Source: Ostrinia nubilalis
Taxonomy: Eukaryota > Arthropoda > Insecta > Lepidoptera > Crambidae
Reading direction: 5' to 3'
Length of the DNA stretch: 64,000 nt
Assembly: GCF_963855985.1 (NCBI RefSeq)
Contig: NC_087095.1
Location: 9,806,001-9,870,000 of the forward strand
Both the position numbers and the translations under genes were made by a program. The notes under the pieces were generated by a model. That model did not search any database, had not been told where the DNA came from, and worked only from the letters and a program-made list of their open reading frames with translations. Positions 42,801 through 53,135 of the stretch are shown here, in pieces (the stretch's first letter is position 1; every line of letters begins with the position of its first letter).

Positions 42801-43245
42801 GTTGATTTGTTGTAACACACACTTTTTTTAATGCTTTTAACACACACATTATGTATAGTTGCTATTGAAATTCAATTCAATATCGAAATAAAGTTAGTTA
42901 GTCAAGAAACACACTAGGTGACACTACTGGTATTTTGTTACACAGGTTAGTAATAATTTCAACAGTTGCAACATAACAAAAGTGACAAAACAACAGAAGA
43001 TAAAGATGACTAGCGTTTCAAATAGTTCCCTGCGTTAGAGTGATGTGTGCCGCAGCGATGCAAAAAGCAAAGGGCTCAGTATAAACACTACCCTCAAAAG
43101 GGCAGAACACTGATTTTCAGCTTTTGCTAGAAAACGCATGAAGCGTACAGGTACGGAATGAACCCGCTCGCTTTCGGAAACAATATCTACATTAGTATAA
43201 AATATATTCTTATGAGACAAATAATCTTATGGTATAGTGTGCTTA
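42801..43245. other. Unannotated sequence
   Basis: Nothing supported. Confidence 0.35.
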
Positions 43246-43275
43246 CTTTCTGTGAAAGTGTTCTTTCACAGAAAG
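43246..43275. repeat. Perfect 13-bp hairpin
   Basis: CTTTCTGTGAAAG (43246-43258) and CTTTCACAGAAAG (43263-43275) are complementary around TGTT. A GC-rich retroelement-like block follows at once. Confidence 0.8.
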
Positions 43276-43289
43276 AAGCAGTGGAAAGG

Positions 43290-43610
43290 GGGAGCGAGAG
43301 GCCTCAGCCGACACTCCGGTTATCCGCCGCCGACACCCTGGGCGCAAGAGAACAGCTTATGGTCTCCAACTGTCCCTTCCTGACAGGCCTCGGTCGCTAA
43401 ACATGGAGGTGTCTGGTGGCGGCTAAGGACGAATGCTACAGGCAACAGCCAATGGCGATGTCCCGCGTTCCCTCATATCACTCATATGGATCATGGCAGA
43501 AACAGTCAGGTTTTTAGTGGGTGTAGGGGCTACCCACCTTCTGGTAGGAAGAACCCCACATAACCCACTAGCTGCCCCCGCAGCTGGTGGGTATGTAATG
43601 TTATGCATTT
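43290..43610. other. GC-rich block, likely retroelement fragment
   Basis: The stretch with GCCGACACTCCGGTTATCC and CAGCTGGTGGGTATG is much richer in GC than its surroundings and has short frames on both strands. It resembles a LINE 5' or ORF1 part, but no motif is decisive. Confidence 0.3.
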
Positions 43611-43639
43611 TCCGGATAAAAAAAGAATAGTTAACAGGA

Positions 43640-44060
43640 AAAGTTTGTTTTGAATAGAACCGATTTGAAAAAATCTCTCACCATTAAAATTCAATTTTTT
43701 TTCTGCTGAACATAGGCTGTATAAAATATTCTCAAAATAGTAAAAAACCCGTGGATAATTTACTATTTCATAAAGAATTTACGTATTTATTATTTATTAG
43801 GACTAATGTATACCTACCATGATTTATAATTATGGAGTCGGTGTTGGAAGATTTGAAGATTTTAATAGTTTCCTTGAGCTGTCACTTGACAGCCTGGCAC
43901 ACTTTTACGATGGTGGATCAAAGTATTTTGGTTTGACTATAGAGCGTGAGAACACGCACACAGTCACAATTATTTTAGTGTGAATAAAAATAGCATCGAA
44001 ATTACCTAAACTTGACATGCCACGCTAGACGTAAACGCTCTTAAGTAAAAATCAAGGAAT
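43640..44060. other. AT-rich spacer before LINE tail
   Basis: No feature recognised. A LINE poly(A) tail (as T on this strand) follows. Confidence 0.4.
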
Positions 44061-44065
44061 GACTT

Positions 44066-47000
44066 TTTTTTTTTTTTTTTTTTTATGCATAACAAGGCAG
44101 GTATTTGACCACAATCGCACCTGATGTTAAGTGGGATGCAGTCTAGGATGGTACATATCTGCCCTGTAAGTGCTTATTCACTCTCGCCTTGAAGAGGCCC
44201 GGATTATAGTTTTCGGGAAAGACAGCAGCAGGCAACGAATTCCAGTCCCTAGCTGTTCGCATTATAAAAGAGTCATCGAAACGCTTAGTGCGAGCTGGTG
44301 GAATGTCAACAATATAGGGATGGTACGCTAACCTGCGTCTGGTTCCCCGATGATGGAAGGGGGCTGGTGGAATTAATTCGTGTAATTCTTTCGCACATTC
44401 TCCGAAGTGTAGCCTGTAGAAAACCGATAGGGATGCTACCTTACGGCGATGGTCAAGTTCCTGGAGCGCCGCTTCAACAAGGGTAGGGCTGTCGATAAGT
44501 CTTCTGGCACGCCTTTCCACCGAATCCAAAGTAGCCAAATGTTTCTTGGCAGAGCCGTCCCAGAGGTGGCAGCAGTATTCCATGCAAGGTCGGATCTGTG
44601 CTTTATAAAGCTGCAGCCTTTGCTTCTTGGAGAAGTACTGCCTTGCCCTCGAGAGGATACCAAGTTTTTTGGCAGCAGTTTTCGCTATGGATTCGATGTA
44701 CTCGCCAAAGTTCAGCTTGCTGGACATTTCAATGCCCAAGAGTTGCAGTCGCTCGGTGATTTTGACAGGCACACCTCGGAATGTTGGAGCCATAAGAAAT
44801 GGACTTCGTTTTGCGGAGAACAGACACGCCTGTGTTTTTGACGCGTTAAATTGGACCAGGTTGGCATCGCCCCAATCAGAGACATCCTGAAGGGCCAAAT
44901 TTAAGCGTTCAATTAAGGACTCACGACAAGACTCGACCTCACGCCTGTTGGCTTTTGCGTTGGATATATAATTGGCTGTCACTGTCGTGTCATCTGCGTA
45001 CCCAAAGGTGCCGGGTTTGAGCAGATCGTTGATATGCAGTAGAAAAAGAGTTGCAGACAGCACCGAACCCTGAGGGACGCCAGCGTCAATAGGTTGTTGA
45101 CTAGAAGTGTAGCCCTCAAGGACTACTCTTATTGATCGTCCCTCAAGAAAATCGGAGATCCATTTGCACAAGCCAACAGGGATTCCAAAAGATGGAAGCT
45201 TGTTTAATAGGCTGCCGTGCCAGACTCTGTCAAACGCCTTTGATACGTCCAGTGAAACGGCAAGGGCTTCACCATGTTTCTCAATGGCCTCGCTCCATAA
45301 GTGTGTGGCATACACGAGAAGATCACCTGTAGAACGACTATACCGAAACCCATACTGACGGTCGCTGAGTAGGTCATTTTCTTCAAGGTATGACAGGATT
45401 CGGCCATTGAGGACACGTTCCATTATCTTGCAGAGTATAGACGTAACAGAGATGGGTCTGTAATTAGTTGGGTCAGCACGACTGCCCTTTTTAGGTACGG
45501 GCTGTACGTTTGCAAGCTTCCATGATTTAGGGACTAGTCCAGTCTCAAGTGAGAGTCGATACAGGCGTGTCAGAATAGGAGACAACTCCGGCGCACAGTT
45601 ACGCAGGACAATTGCCGGAATTCCGTCGGGTCCACTGGCTTTATTTACGTCAAGAGAACGCAAGACATTTAAAACCTCTCTCTGCCGTATGCGGACCTCA
45701 CGCATGGTGGAGGAGGCAGGGGATAATGAGGGTGGCGTTTTGCCTGCGACGTCAAGACGTGAGTTATCAGCGAACAGGGTGGCAAAAAGGTTCGCCTTTT
45801 CTTCAGCAGAGTGAGCCAGTGAGCCATCGGGTTTCAGCAGTGGTGGCAGGCTGGGGCGACAGAAGTTTGATTGGATGGCCTTGGCAAGGGACCAAAACGC
45901 TTTGGACCCGGCTGGGTAAGAAGCAAGTTTGGTGCCAATGCGTCCAATATGATCATGGCGAGCCCTGCGTAACGCCTTTTTGCAAGACTTGGAGGCTTGG
46001 TTGTAGGCTTTCTTCAGATTGCGAGTGTCCGGTGAGTCGCGCGTTCGAGCATCAGCCCATGCCAGAAACGCTGACTGCTTACACGCTTCAGCATGACGGC
46101 AATCAGCATCGAACCAAGGGCGAGCTTTGCTACCTGAGGCGACGTCTGAGTAAGGAATGAAGAATTCCATACCCAGGCGTATAACTTCAGTTATGGCATC
46201 GGCGCAACTCGTTGGGTCTCGAAAAGAAAAGCATGCCGGCTTCCAAGGGAAAGATGCGAAAAACTGACGCATCTCGTCCCAATCTGCTGACTTGTATCGC
46301 CATACTCGTCTTATTCCACAAGGGCCACGATCGGATGGGGAGTATGTCGATACAGTTTTCACCAGGCAGTGGTCAGAAGTTCCAAGAGGAGCAGTAACCA
46401 GGATGGAATATCTGTCTGGATCAGATGTCAGCAGAAGGTCAAGGCAGTTAGCTGTGTGAGTGTCGACGTCTGGGACCCTGGTTGCACAGTCTATCAATTG
46501 GGAGAGATCCAGCGTCAGAGCGAGTTTACGTGCCTCTCTCCCAGCGTGGTCGGTCACCTGGTATGGAAAGAGCCATTCCTGATGGTGTGCATTGAAGTCT
46601 CCCAAAATTACCAACTGCGCAGAGGGGTATCGGGCTAGTGCCTTATCAGCTGATTGGCTGAGGTAGTCGAACAGCCGGGTTGTCTCAAGGTCTCCGCTGT
46701 GCGAACGGTAGACACAGGCATAGAGTATTTTCTCTAGGCCTGTGTCCACCAAAACCCAAATTACAGAGAATCCAGGAACCTCCAGGCATTTGAGACGCTT
46801 GATGCAAATGTCATCGCGAGCATAGATGCAGACTCCTGCCCGGGCATGGAATTTGTGTTCTAATGTGTACCCAGGGTAGAGCAAGTACGCTGCGTCAGCT
46901 GGACATTTGATCTGCGTCTCAGTGAGGAACAGCAGCTGCGGTTTCTCAGTCTCAAGGTGGTGGTGGACTGCAGAGAGATTGGAGTGCAGTCCTCGTATGT

Positions 47001-47660
47001 TGGTGAGGTGCACTTTGAGTGGGAGGACGTGCAACCGCTGTTTAACTTCTTTCCTTTTTTTGTGTATCATTTTGAGAGTGAATAAGTGGAGGGAGTATGG
47101 CAGTTGAGCGAGGCGTTTTCATGTATGCCTGGAGAGGCAGACTGGGATAGCAGACCGCTTAGAGCCTGACCTGGAGACCGCGGGGACGCCCGAACCCCCC
47201 CAGGGATGGCCACCTGGTCCTCCCGTCTGGTCGCCAACCGGCAAGGTGGAGCATCCTGGGATTTTTCGCTAGGTGGCGGGGCAGCCTTTCACGTGTGGCT
47301 GGCAAGCTACTTGGGCCCCCAACTTCCTGCGGTCAGCCAGCGGTGCACTGTGCTTCGGATCCCGCTAGCCTCCAGAATCAGGCGCCCGATGCGACTACCC
47401 CGTCTAACTCAGAACGGCAATGTCACGATCCACGCAACTGCTCAGACCCATACTCCCGAACGGCTTCCCCAAAACACGCTCCGGAACACGGTGTAATAAC
47501 ACCGTTTGGCGGTGCGGCTTAGTCTGGGGGGTGGTGACCAGCCTCGGCCGACGCCTACCACCGGAAATTGGCTACTCATTTGGCACCACCCAGGGGTCAC
47601 TTGTGGGGTCTCAAGGGTAAACCCACGGAAGCGAGTAGCATTAACCCCCGACTTTTTACC
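44066..47660 (-). mobile_element. Non-LTR retrotransposon (Jockey/CR1-like), minus strand, near full length
   Basis: A poly(T) run (about 44066-44087) is the poly(A) tail on the minus strand. After it come a 55-bp 3'UTR and the complete 975-codon endonuclease/RT frame. Upstream to about 47660 is a GC-rich 5' section without a long minus-strand frame, so ORF1 is absent, broken or never present. The 5' end is not exactly defined. No flanking duplication was identified. Confidence 0.85.
44143..47070 (-). CDS. LINE endonuclease/reverse transcriptase (ORF2), intact
   Basis: This 975-residue ORF nicks the target and reverse-transcribes the element RNA. The APE-type endonuclease spans about residues 20-245: NIRGLHSNL, LTETQ (catalytic Glu51), ACVYRSHSGD, LVILGDFNAH and GTSDHCLV. 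RT spans about 480-740: NYRPISVTSILCKIMER, AVSLDVSKAFDRVWH, GVPQGSVLS and FGYADDTTV with the catalytic YADD. The tail has MEYCCHLWDG, typical of Jockey/CR1-group LINEs. The start ATG is at 47070; the frame is open a little further upstream without another ATG. No internal stop or frameshift is present, so the copy is young. The clade is not certain without a tree. Confidence 0.93.
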   Translation of the reverse strand: MIHKKRKEVKQRLHVLPLKVHLTNIRGLHSNLSAVHHHLETEKPQLLFLTETQIKCPADAAYLLYPGYTLEHKFHARAGVCIYARDDICIKRLKCLEVPGFSVIWVLVDTGLEKILYACVYRSHSGDLETTRLFDYLSQSADKALARYPSAQLVILGDFNAHHQEWLFPYQVTDHAGREARKLALTLDLSQLIDCATRVPDVDTHTANCLDLLLTSDPDRYSILVTAPLGTSDHCLVKTVSTYSPSDRGPCGIRRVWRYKSADWDEMRQFFASFPWKPACFSFRDPTSCADAITEVIRLGMEFFIPYSDVASGSKARPWFDADCRHAEACKQSAFLAWADARTRDSPDTRNLKKAYNQASKSCKKALRRARHDHIGRIGTKLASYPAGSKAFWSLAKAIQSNFCRPSLPPLLKPDGSLAHSAEEKANLFATLFADNSRLDVAGKTPPSLSPASSTMREVRIRQREVLNVLRSLDVNKASGPDGIPAIVLRNCAPELSPILTRLYRLSLETGLVPKSWKLANVQPVPKKGSRADPTNYRPISVTSILCKIMERVLNGRILSYLEENDLLSDRQYGFRYSRSTGDLLVYATHLWSEAIEKHGEALAVSLDVSKAFDRVWHGSLLNKLPSFGIPVGLCKWISDFLEGRSIRVVLEGYTSSQQPIDAGVPQGSVLSATLFLLHINDLLKPGTFGYADDTTVTANYISNAKANRREVESCRESLIERLNLALQDVSDWGDANLVQFNASKTQACLFSAKRSPFLMAPTFRGVPVKITERLQLLGIEMSSKLNFGEYIESIAKTAAKKLGILSRARQYFSKKQRLQLYKAQIRPCMEYCCHLWDGSAKKHLATLDSVERRARRLIDSPTLVEAALQELDHRRKVASLSVFYRLHFGECAKELHELIPPAPFHHRGTRRRLAYHPYIVDIPPARTKRFDDSFIMRTARDWNSLPAAVFPENYNPGLFKARVNKHLQGRYVPS

Positions 47661-47713
47661 ATTAAGTTGTACATTTATGCACTTTAAAACACTAATTGAA
47701 TTTTAATTTGTTA
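47071..47713 (-). other. LINE 5' region / GC-rich leader
   Basis: The stretch 47071-47650 is GC-rich, unlike host DNA, and runs directly into the LINE ORF. AT-rich DNA resumes at about 47655. The LINE 5' junction probably lies near there. Confidence 0.4.
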
Positions 47714-48006
47714 ATTACAAGCAAATCATGGACCTATAAAAAAAGTCGGACGGATTCTCATCAACAAAATACTGTGACATTAGGATACACCAGCTTGCCT
47801 GTACCACAAAATATAACAGAAGACAAACTCCATACTAAACGCGCTCGAGCCACGCACACATAGACACCGCTCTAGCAAGACTGTCTTGGACGAATGCGAG
47901 CGCGACGTGGCGCGACAGACGTTCGCCACACGTTCGCTGTGGTTTGCTTGAGTCACGCGCCGGTCAACCGCCTGTGATATTATTTTGTTTTGCGAAATTG
48001 ACGAAA

Positions 48007-48165
48007 ATGAGTGAACAGAAAAAGTCGTATTATAATTGTTCGGTATTTGGTTGCTTAAGGCTTGGTATTTCTGCTAAAGTAGGTATTTCGCGCTGTCAAA
48101 ATCTGCGCGCGCAATACTTCGCCGAAGACAGCGCGCCAAAGAGCTCTCGCGGCTACACAGTATAG
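48007..48165 (+). pseudogene. THAP-like N-terminal stub (broken)
   Basis: ATG at 48007 opens MSEQKKSYYNCSVFGC, which resembles the first zinc-ligand pair (C-x4-C) of THAP DNA-binding domains. The frame then continues to 48165 without the downstream AVPxxF, tryptophan or CxxH parts of a THAP domain. Either a splice donor follows near 48054 or the gene is disrupted. THAP domains start P-type transposases, fitting the surrounding inverted repeats. The call rests on about 16 residues. Confidence 0.35.
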
Positions 48166-48333
48166 AAATACGCAGTTTAGAAATACGCAGTTGGTTAGGT
48201 TGACTTCCTTCCGTTCAAGCGTCACACTCACAGCACTTTCTAATACAAATCATATCCAAGTGATACAAATTAAAACAACTTTCAAAATTTTTGGGAATAT
48301 ATTTTAGAATCGAATAAAAGACTGCCGGAAATT

Positions 48334-48715
48334 GGCGTCTTTTTTTTTTCGCGCGGCCATCGACCAAACTTTGTTTTTTGATTACAAAATAGTGTAATAA
48401 ACCAAACTTACTATGACATGTATACCTCTAAACTCGGTCTGAACTGAGTTACGAGCATTAGAAGTTTGATGATTTTCATAATAGATTTGCTTTTTGCGCG
48501 CAAGTTTTGTAAGAAATTGCAACAAAATAGTGACATTGCATGTGTGAACAAACAATACCATCCATTAAATGCTCCAGACATCAGTATGCAGCAGAATCAG
48601 CTCAATAAAAAAATAGCGCAATATTTTGTTGCAATTTCTTACAAAACTTGCGCGCAAAAAGCAAATCTAGTATGACAAAGTTTGGTCGATGGCCGCGCGA
48701 AAAAAAAAAGACGCC
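48334..48715. mobile_element. MITE with T-rich, GC-tipped inverted ends, 382 bp
   Basis: GGCGTCTTTTTTTTTTCGCG at the left and its complement at 48675-48715 pair over about 41 bp, including CGGCCATCGACCAAACTTTG. An inner pair (about 48483-48530 and 48623-48669) pairs through CTTTTTGCGCGCAAGTTTTG. The right arm is continuous, whereas the left arm is split by about 107 bp (48375-48482), suggesting an insertion into an originally palindromic element. Confidence 0.75.
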
Positions 48716-49756
48716 ACCTTCCATACAAAATCTGGCATTGCCATTTAATATAGAATATAACTGCCAAAGTAAACACGGTTTAAAGAGGCGTGGCGTCACC
48801 CGACCTTCCGGAAGTTCCGCGCCGGCTAAAAGAATTTCAAGATTACGTCACCCGACCTATCGGTAGATCCTCGGGAGCTTGAGCGATTGGAAAAGCATTT
48901 TATGATCAGTTACTCGTAGTAGCGATTAGAGCTTGGATAATAAATTATACTTGTTGCAATTCACAAAGCTTTGCATGTAGTTAATTACATTAATCAGTAC
49001 ACGCATCAATTTTGTTCAGTCTTTTTGTTTATTAATAAATAAAAATATCATACTAAAATTGCATACATATTTGTTTGTATTGGTCTGGGTGTTTTCTTTC
49101 CATAATTTATGTATAACGTATGTACGGGGCTCTGTATCGAAAATCACTATGAGCAATGAGCATCACACACGGTTACCTGGAGTGCATTACCGCAGCAAAA
49201 TTTTTATAAATGTTGTGCTTTAGAGAGTCGAGAGTATAGCAGATAATTAGTCCATCGTGAGCAGAAATTTGTCCACTAATAGCAAAATTCGTTCAAATTA
49301 TCGTTTTAAAGTTATTAGGAAAAAACAGATTTTGCTTGGGGTAACGTTTCAAACATTACCCTGGCAATTTTTTTTTTGAAAGTCGTTCTATCCCGGAACC
49401 AAATACATGGTATAGATAGCTCTTGTTGCGTAGTAATTTGTCCACGAATAGCAAAATTTGTTCGTGTTCCGGTTCTCAAGTTATTTAGAATTTTGCTGGG
49501 GTAATGTTTTGTGATGTCCCAGATCTCGTAAATGGCTCAACGCAGAAGTTTGAAAAAAATACCAATGATAGACCTTGATATGTCCAAATTAGTTCAAACA
49601 TTAGTCATTGATTTGAATGATAAACGCCAGTGTAATTAAAAGATTTCAGAAAATCAGATAAAACGGATTTGTGAGTAAACCAGTACTCTTACAATCGAAT
49701 AAAAAGGTGTAGCATGTACCCTTGGTACACCTTTATAACCACAGTAAATATAAATG
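48716..49756. other. Unannotated sequence inside P-like candidate
   Basis: No transposase-like exon recognised. Two related sub-blocks with AAATTCGTTC and AAATTTGTTC, near 49270 and 49450, look like a diverged duplication. Confidence 0.3.
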
Positions 49757-49758
49757 AT

Positions 49759-50324
49759 GTAGACCTTTAGCTACAGACCTTAGACAGTATTTTTGTGAAA
49801 ATTCTTACGCATGGTGGAGGAAGGGACGCTCTAGACACTCAAGTCTACAAGGAGTCACATCAACTCCAGTTTTAAATCCGTTGACATCTGCTGCATCTGC
49901 CATCTTTTTGGTTAGAAGATTCTTTCATCTTGCAGCGTAGACCTTTAGCTACAGACCTTAGACAGTATTTTTGTGAAAATTCTTACGCATGGTGGAAGAA
50001 GGGACGCTCTAGACACTCAAGTCTACAAGGAGTCACATGAACTCCAGTTTTAAATCCGTTGACATCTGCTGCATCTGCCATCTTTTTGGCTAGAAGATTC
50101 TTCTATCTTGCAGCTTAGACCTTTAGCTACAGACCTTAGACAGTATTTTTGAAACATTCTTACGCATGGTGGAGGAAGGGACGCTCTAGAGACTCAAGTC
50201 TACAAGGAGTCACATGAACTCCAGTTTTAAATCCGTTGACATCTGCTGCATCTGCCATCTTTTTGGCTAGAAGATTCTTCTATCTTACAGCTTAGACCTT
50301 TAGCTACAGACCTTAGACAGTATT
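49759..50324. repeat. 178-bp tandem repeat, about 3.2 copies
   Basis: Copies begin at 49759, 49937, 50115 and 50292 with GTAGACCTTTAGCTACAGAC or TTAGACCTTTAG. Each contains CTTACGCATGGTGGA and GACATCTGCTGCATCTGCC. Copies differ by a handful of substitutions and a small indel in the third. The last copy stops after about 33 bp, at ACAGTATTTTT. No long frame runs through it. Confidence 0.92.
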
Positions 50325-51204
50325 TTTTATTATTTATTTGTGTCAGTGTGCTCTTCTAAAGAGTGTAAGACGATTGTATGTAGGTACTATTAAAATGTAA
50401 TTTTAACTCATTGGTTTTGTCTCATATTTGAGGAATGTACTATGTATCATGAGTAGAGTCTTCGTTTAAAAGGATGCGAACGATTTAAATTTCAATAGGT
50501 AGACAAAATTGATAATTCTTCATTATCAAAAATTTAAGCTTTCTCCAGTAACACTGATATTATTATACTGTGACTCATCAAAGTCATCATTGTCAAAAAT
50601 ATTGACAAATCGCGAACTGTCACGGCCAAAAAACTGACACGCGTCCGTCCTCCGTAAGCGCCACCGCGCGACTGATTGAGATTGTCCAAGCCGTCATGGA
50701 CGATTTTTTCCACATTTTTTAACATAGTAACTAAATAAGACGCAATATAAAAATTTCATCCGTTAAAAGCCCTCAAGTTATTTCTGAACTTTAGTTTAGT
50801 AAAAGATTTAGAATCTTAAATCGCTTATTTTAAAAATAAAACCATAAATAGAAAACGAATAGAGGTAACTTTGGGAATTTATTCTATCGAGTCAACTTCA
50901 TCAAATCGTGTTTCCATCCGTTAATAGCCCTAGAAAATATCCTCAACTATGCCCAATAAAAATCTTAGCCTTTAATTTTACTGTTTAGTACCTCAAAAAT
51001 GAAAAATGAAAACCTCATTTTCGCCATTTTCTCTGCTACCCGGCCTTAAACTCATCATTAAATACCGAATTTTCATTTTTTAAATTACCAGTTGATTCGG
51101 GGAGGTAAGTAAGTTATTTATTTGAATTTCAATTGAAATTGAAAGCCAACTCAATTATTAGGAATATCAAATTGTTTTAGAGAGGTTTTAGGAATTATTG
51201 GATA
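50325..51204. other. AT-rich sequence, nothing recognised
   Basis: A 63-codon minus frame (50534-50725) has no recognisable motif. Confidence 0.35.
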
Positions 51205-51405
51205 ACTAGCTTTTGCCCGCGACTTCACCCGCGTGAAATTTAGTTTGTCACAGATCGTCATAAATTATAGCCTATATGTTATTCAGGGTTATAAACAATA
51301 ATACTGTAAAGTTACATCAAAATCCGTTCAGTAGTTTTTGCGTGAAAGAGCAACAAACATCCAGACATCCAAACTTTCGCATTTATAATATTAGTTGGAT
51401 AATAG
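51205..51405 (-). repeat. RTE/SINE-type dispersed repeat
   Basis: The inverted relative of 41730-42105: CTAGCTTTTGCCCGCGACTT on the left, ATTATAGCCTATATG inside, and CTTTCGCATTTATAATATTA at the right end. It lies just outside the LTR retrotransposon. Confidence 0.7.
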
Positions 51406-51421
51406 TGTCACTCAACTAAAT

Positions 51422-51855
51422 AGTCAAGTTTGTGCGGCGAGCAGACTTTATAAAAAAACTACAACTTTAAACTTTCAATGATTTTTAATGAAGTTATAAA
51501 GTACAAAATTACAACTAAGTGTTCAGCGATTGAACGGTACTAGCCTAACTAACCTAAGGTGCTTCGAAGTGGGAAGCCTAAAATCTAATGTGCTTCGAAG
51601 TTGGAAGCCTAGAATCTAATGTATCCATACCATCATCACGGGCTCCTTATATAGGGCTGATTATCGGTCCGGTGGCGTGAGGCGTCTACCGGGAACTGCA
51701 GGATGTTGATTTCAATTATCCCGACTCAGCATCAGCAGTTTAGGTTGTTATTGTAATATGATATCAATGATAAATGCTTAATATGCTTATTTCGTTATCT
51801 TAATGCTTATTTAGGTACTTGGATAATGCGTGATGGCATGTTGGAGGACATAACT
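51422..51855 (-). repeat. 3' LTR (434 bp)
   Basis: Same sequence as 58545-58978. It overlaps the last 49 bp of the env-like ORF. A TATATAG motif lies near 51650. Two partial copies of GTGCTTCGAAGTKGGAAGCC (51570 and 51590 region) form a short internal repeat. Confidence 0.95.
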
Positions 51856-53126
51856 CCTCCCTCCTTAAGTTCGAAATCATCCGATTGCTTAATTGGAATC
51901 GGAGGGTTTCGATTACATAAATTTGGGTACATTTTCTTTATCTTATAAAATATAACTATACTTATAACTAACACAATTATAACATATAAAATTACCGTGC
52001 CAACACTAACACTTTTTATGTTTATCACTGCATCACTTAACACTTGTTTTTCGGGAGATTTCAGCGCGTACGCCAAAAGTTGCAAGTTGTCCAAGTTGAT
52101 GTCGTCCAGGTTTACGGGTTTTACTTCATCTGCGTTAACAGGGCCTTGTGCTACTTCAGGTAAGTTTATCTTTGCTGTTTTATGGTATTTGAAGCCTCTC
52201 GCTCCAGAGTGGCGTCGTCTGAGAGTTACCTTTTGTATTTGGAGGTCGCATACTCCGTCCATTCCAATCAGGTAAGTGCCACGAAGTTGTTTTCTCGTGA
52301 TTTCCCCCTTGCAAGTTTCCTTCAGGGTTACCGGATTTCTGGAATACACAATCCACCAGTTTTCATAAAAAGATCTGATGTACAAGTTATTGATTTCCAC
52401 GGCTATAGGTTTGCACATGGAAGTGTTAGTTTCCGATTTCATTAAGCTTGAAGTGCATAAGTCCTGTTCTTGTGTAGTAGTATCCACATTTCTGCATAGA
52501 TGAAGGTTTTCGTCGATCTCCTGGCATGGTGAGGGGAGCGACCAAGTTTTCGCCTCTTGTACCAGGATAAAAGGGGATTTAGGTGCAAGGATGGTGGTGA
52601 TATTATTTTTATTAAGGATGGGTAAAGGAATTACTCTATAGTAATTATATATGTCGGGTGTAACCAAGGGAATGCTCATAATAAACGTTATCTGTCTTTC
52701 TTTAAAATATGCTTTTAACTCTATGGTCTGTTCAATTTTAACTAAATTCGCTAATTTAGCTGGGAATACTAACTTATTAGTCATTTCGATCTGTTTTAAT
52801 ACATTTAACAATTCCTTATTATCGATTATTGATTGATGTAACACCTTAAGTCTACTAAAAGCTATAGCGGTTTCAATGTCGTCCAAATGTGTAAAGATCG
52901 TTTGAAAGTTATGAATAAATAAATGAAATACTTGAATGATCTTGTTTTCTAATTTTTCTACGTTACTTTGATTTATCTGTTTTTTAATTATTAATAGCTC
53001 TTTATTGATTTGGGCGAAATTGTGTCGAGTTGCATTGGTATTATTGGCTATAATACCCGCCATTTCGGATAAGATCGTTACTTTATTTGCAATAGCGTCT
53101 TGATTCGTTTTTAATTCTTTAATCAT
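51807..53126 (-). CDS. Env-like ORF, N-terminally truncated (membrane-anchored part)
   Basis: The 439-residue product resembles the transmembrane part of insect errantivirus Env (baculovirus-F-related). Residues about 1-130 are helical with heptad character. A cysteine-rich middle follows, with CQEIDENLHLC and several N-x-S/T sites. A transmembrane segment (about 373-396: TVILYVIIVLVISIVIF) precedes a 43-residue cytoplasmic tail. There is no signal peptide, no furin-type RxxR site and no fusion peptide at the N-terminus, and there is no room upstream for them. The frame is the same as integrase, separated by one TGA and three codons. The protein may be unexpressed, or made by readthrough or splicing. 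Confidence 0.75.
   Translation of the reverse strand: MIKELKTNQDAIANKVTILSEMAGIIANNTNATRHNFAQINKELLIIKKQINQSNVEKLENKIIQVFHLFIHNFQTIFTHLDDIETAIAFSRLKVLHQSIIDNKELLNVLKQIEMTNKLVFPAKLANLVKIEQTIELKAYFKERQITFIMSIPLVTPDIYNYYRVIPLPILNKNNITTILAPKSPFILVQEAKTWSLPSPCQEIDENLHLCRNVDTTTQEQDLCTSSLMKSETNTSMCKPIAVEINNLYIRSFYENWWIVYSRNPVTLKETCKGEITRKQLRGTYLIGMDGVCDLQIQKVTLRRRHSGARGFKYHKTAKINLPEVAQGPVNADEVKPVNLDDINLDNLQLLAYALKSPEKQVLSDAVINIKSVSVGTVILYVIIVLVISIVIFYKIKKMYPNLCNRNPPIPIKQSDDFELKEGGVMSSNMPSRIIQVPK
51856..51867 (-). other. Polypurine tract
   Basis: In element orientation AAGGAGGGAGG lies directly against the 3' LTR, the usual plus-strand primer position. It is inside the env-like ORF. Confidence 0.85.
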
Positions 53127-53135
53127 GGTATCGTA

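Noticed and set aside
45612..46160. 182-codon + frame opposite the LINE
   Set aside because: Antisense shadow of the intact LINE ORF.
49759..50324. 178-bp repeats considered as a CRISPR array or gene duplication
   Set aside because: Units abut without spacers and no open frame spans them; an ordinary tandem repeat.
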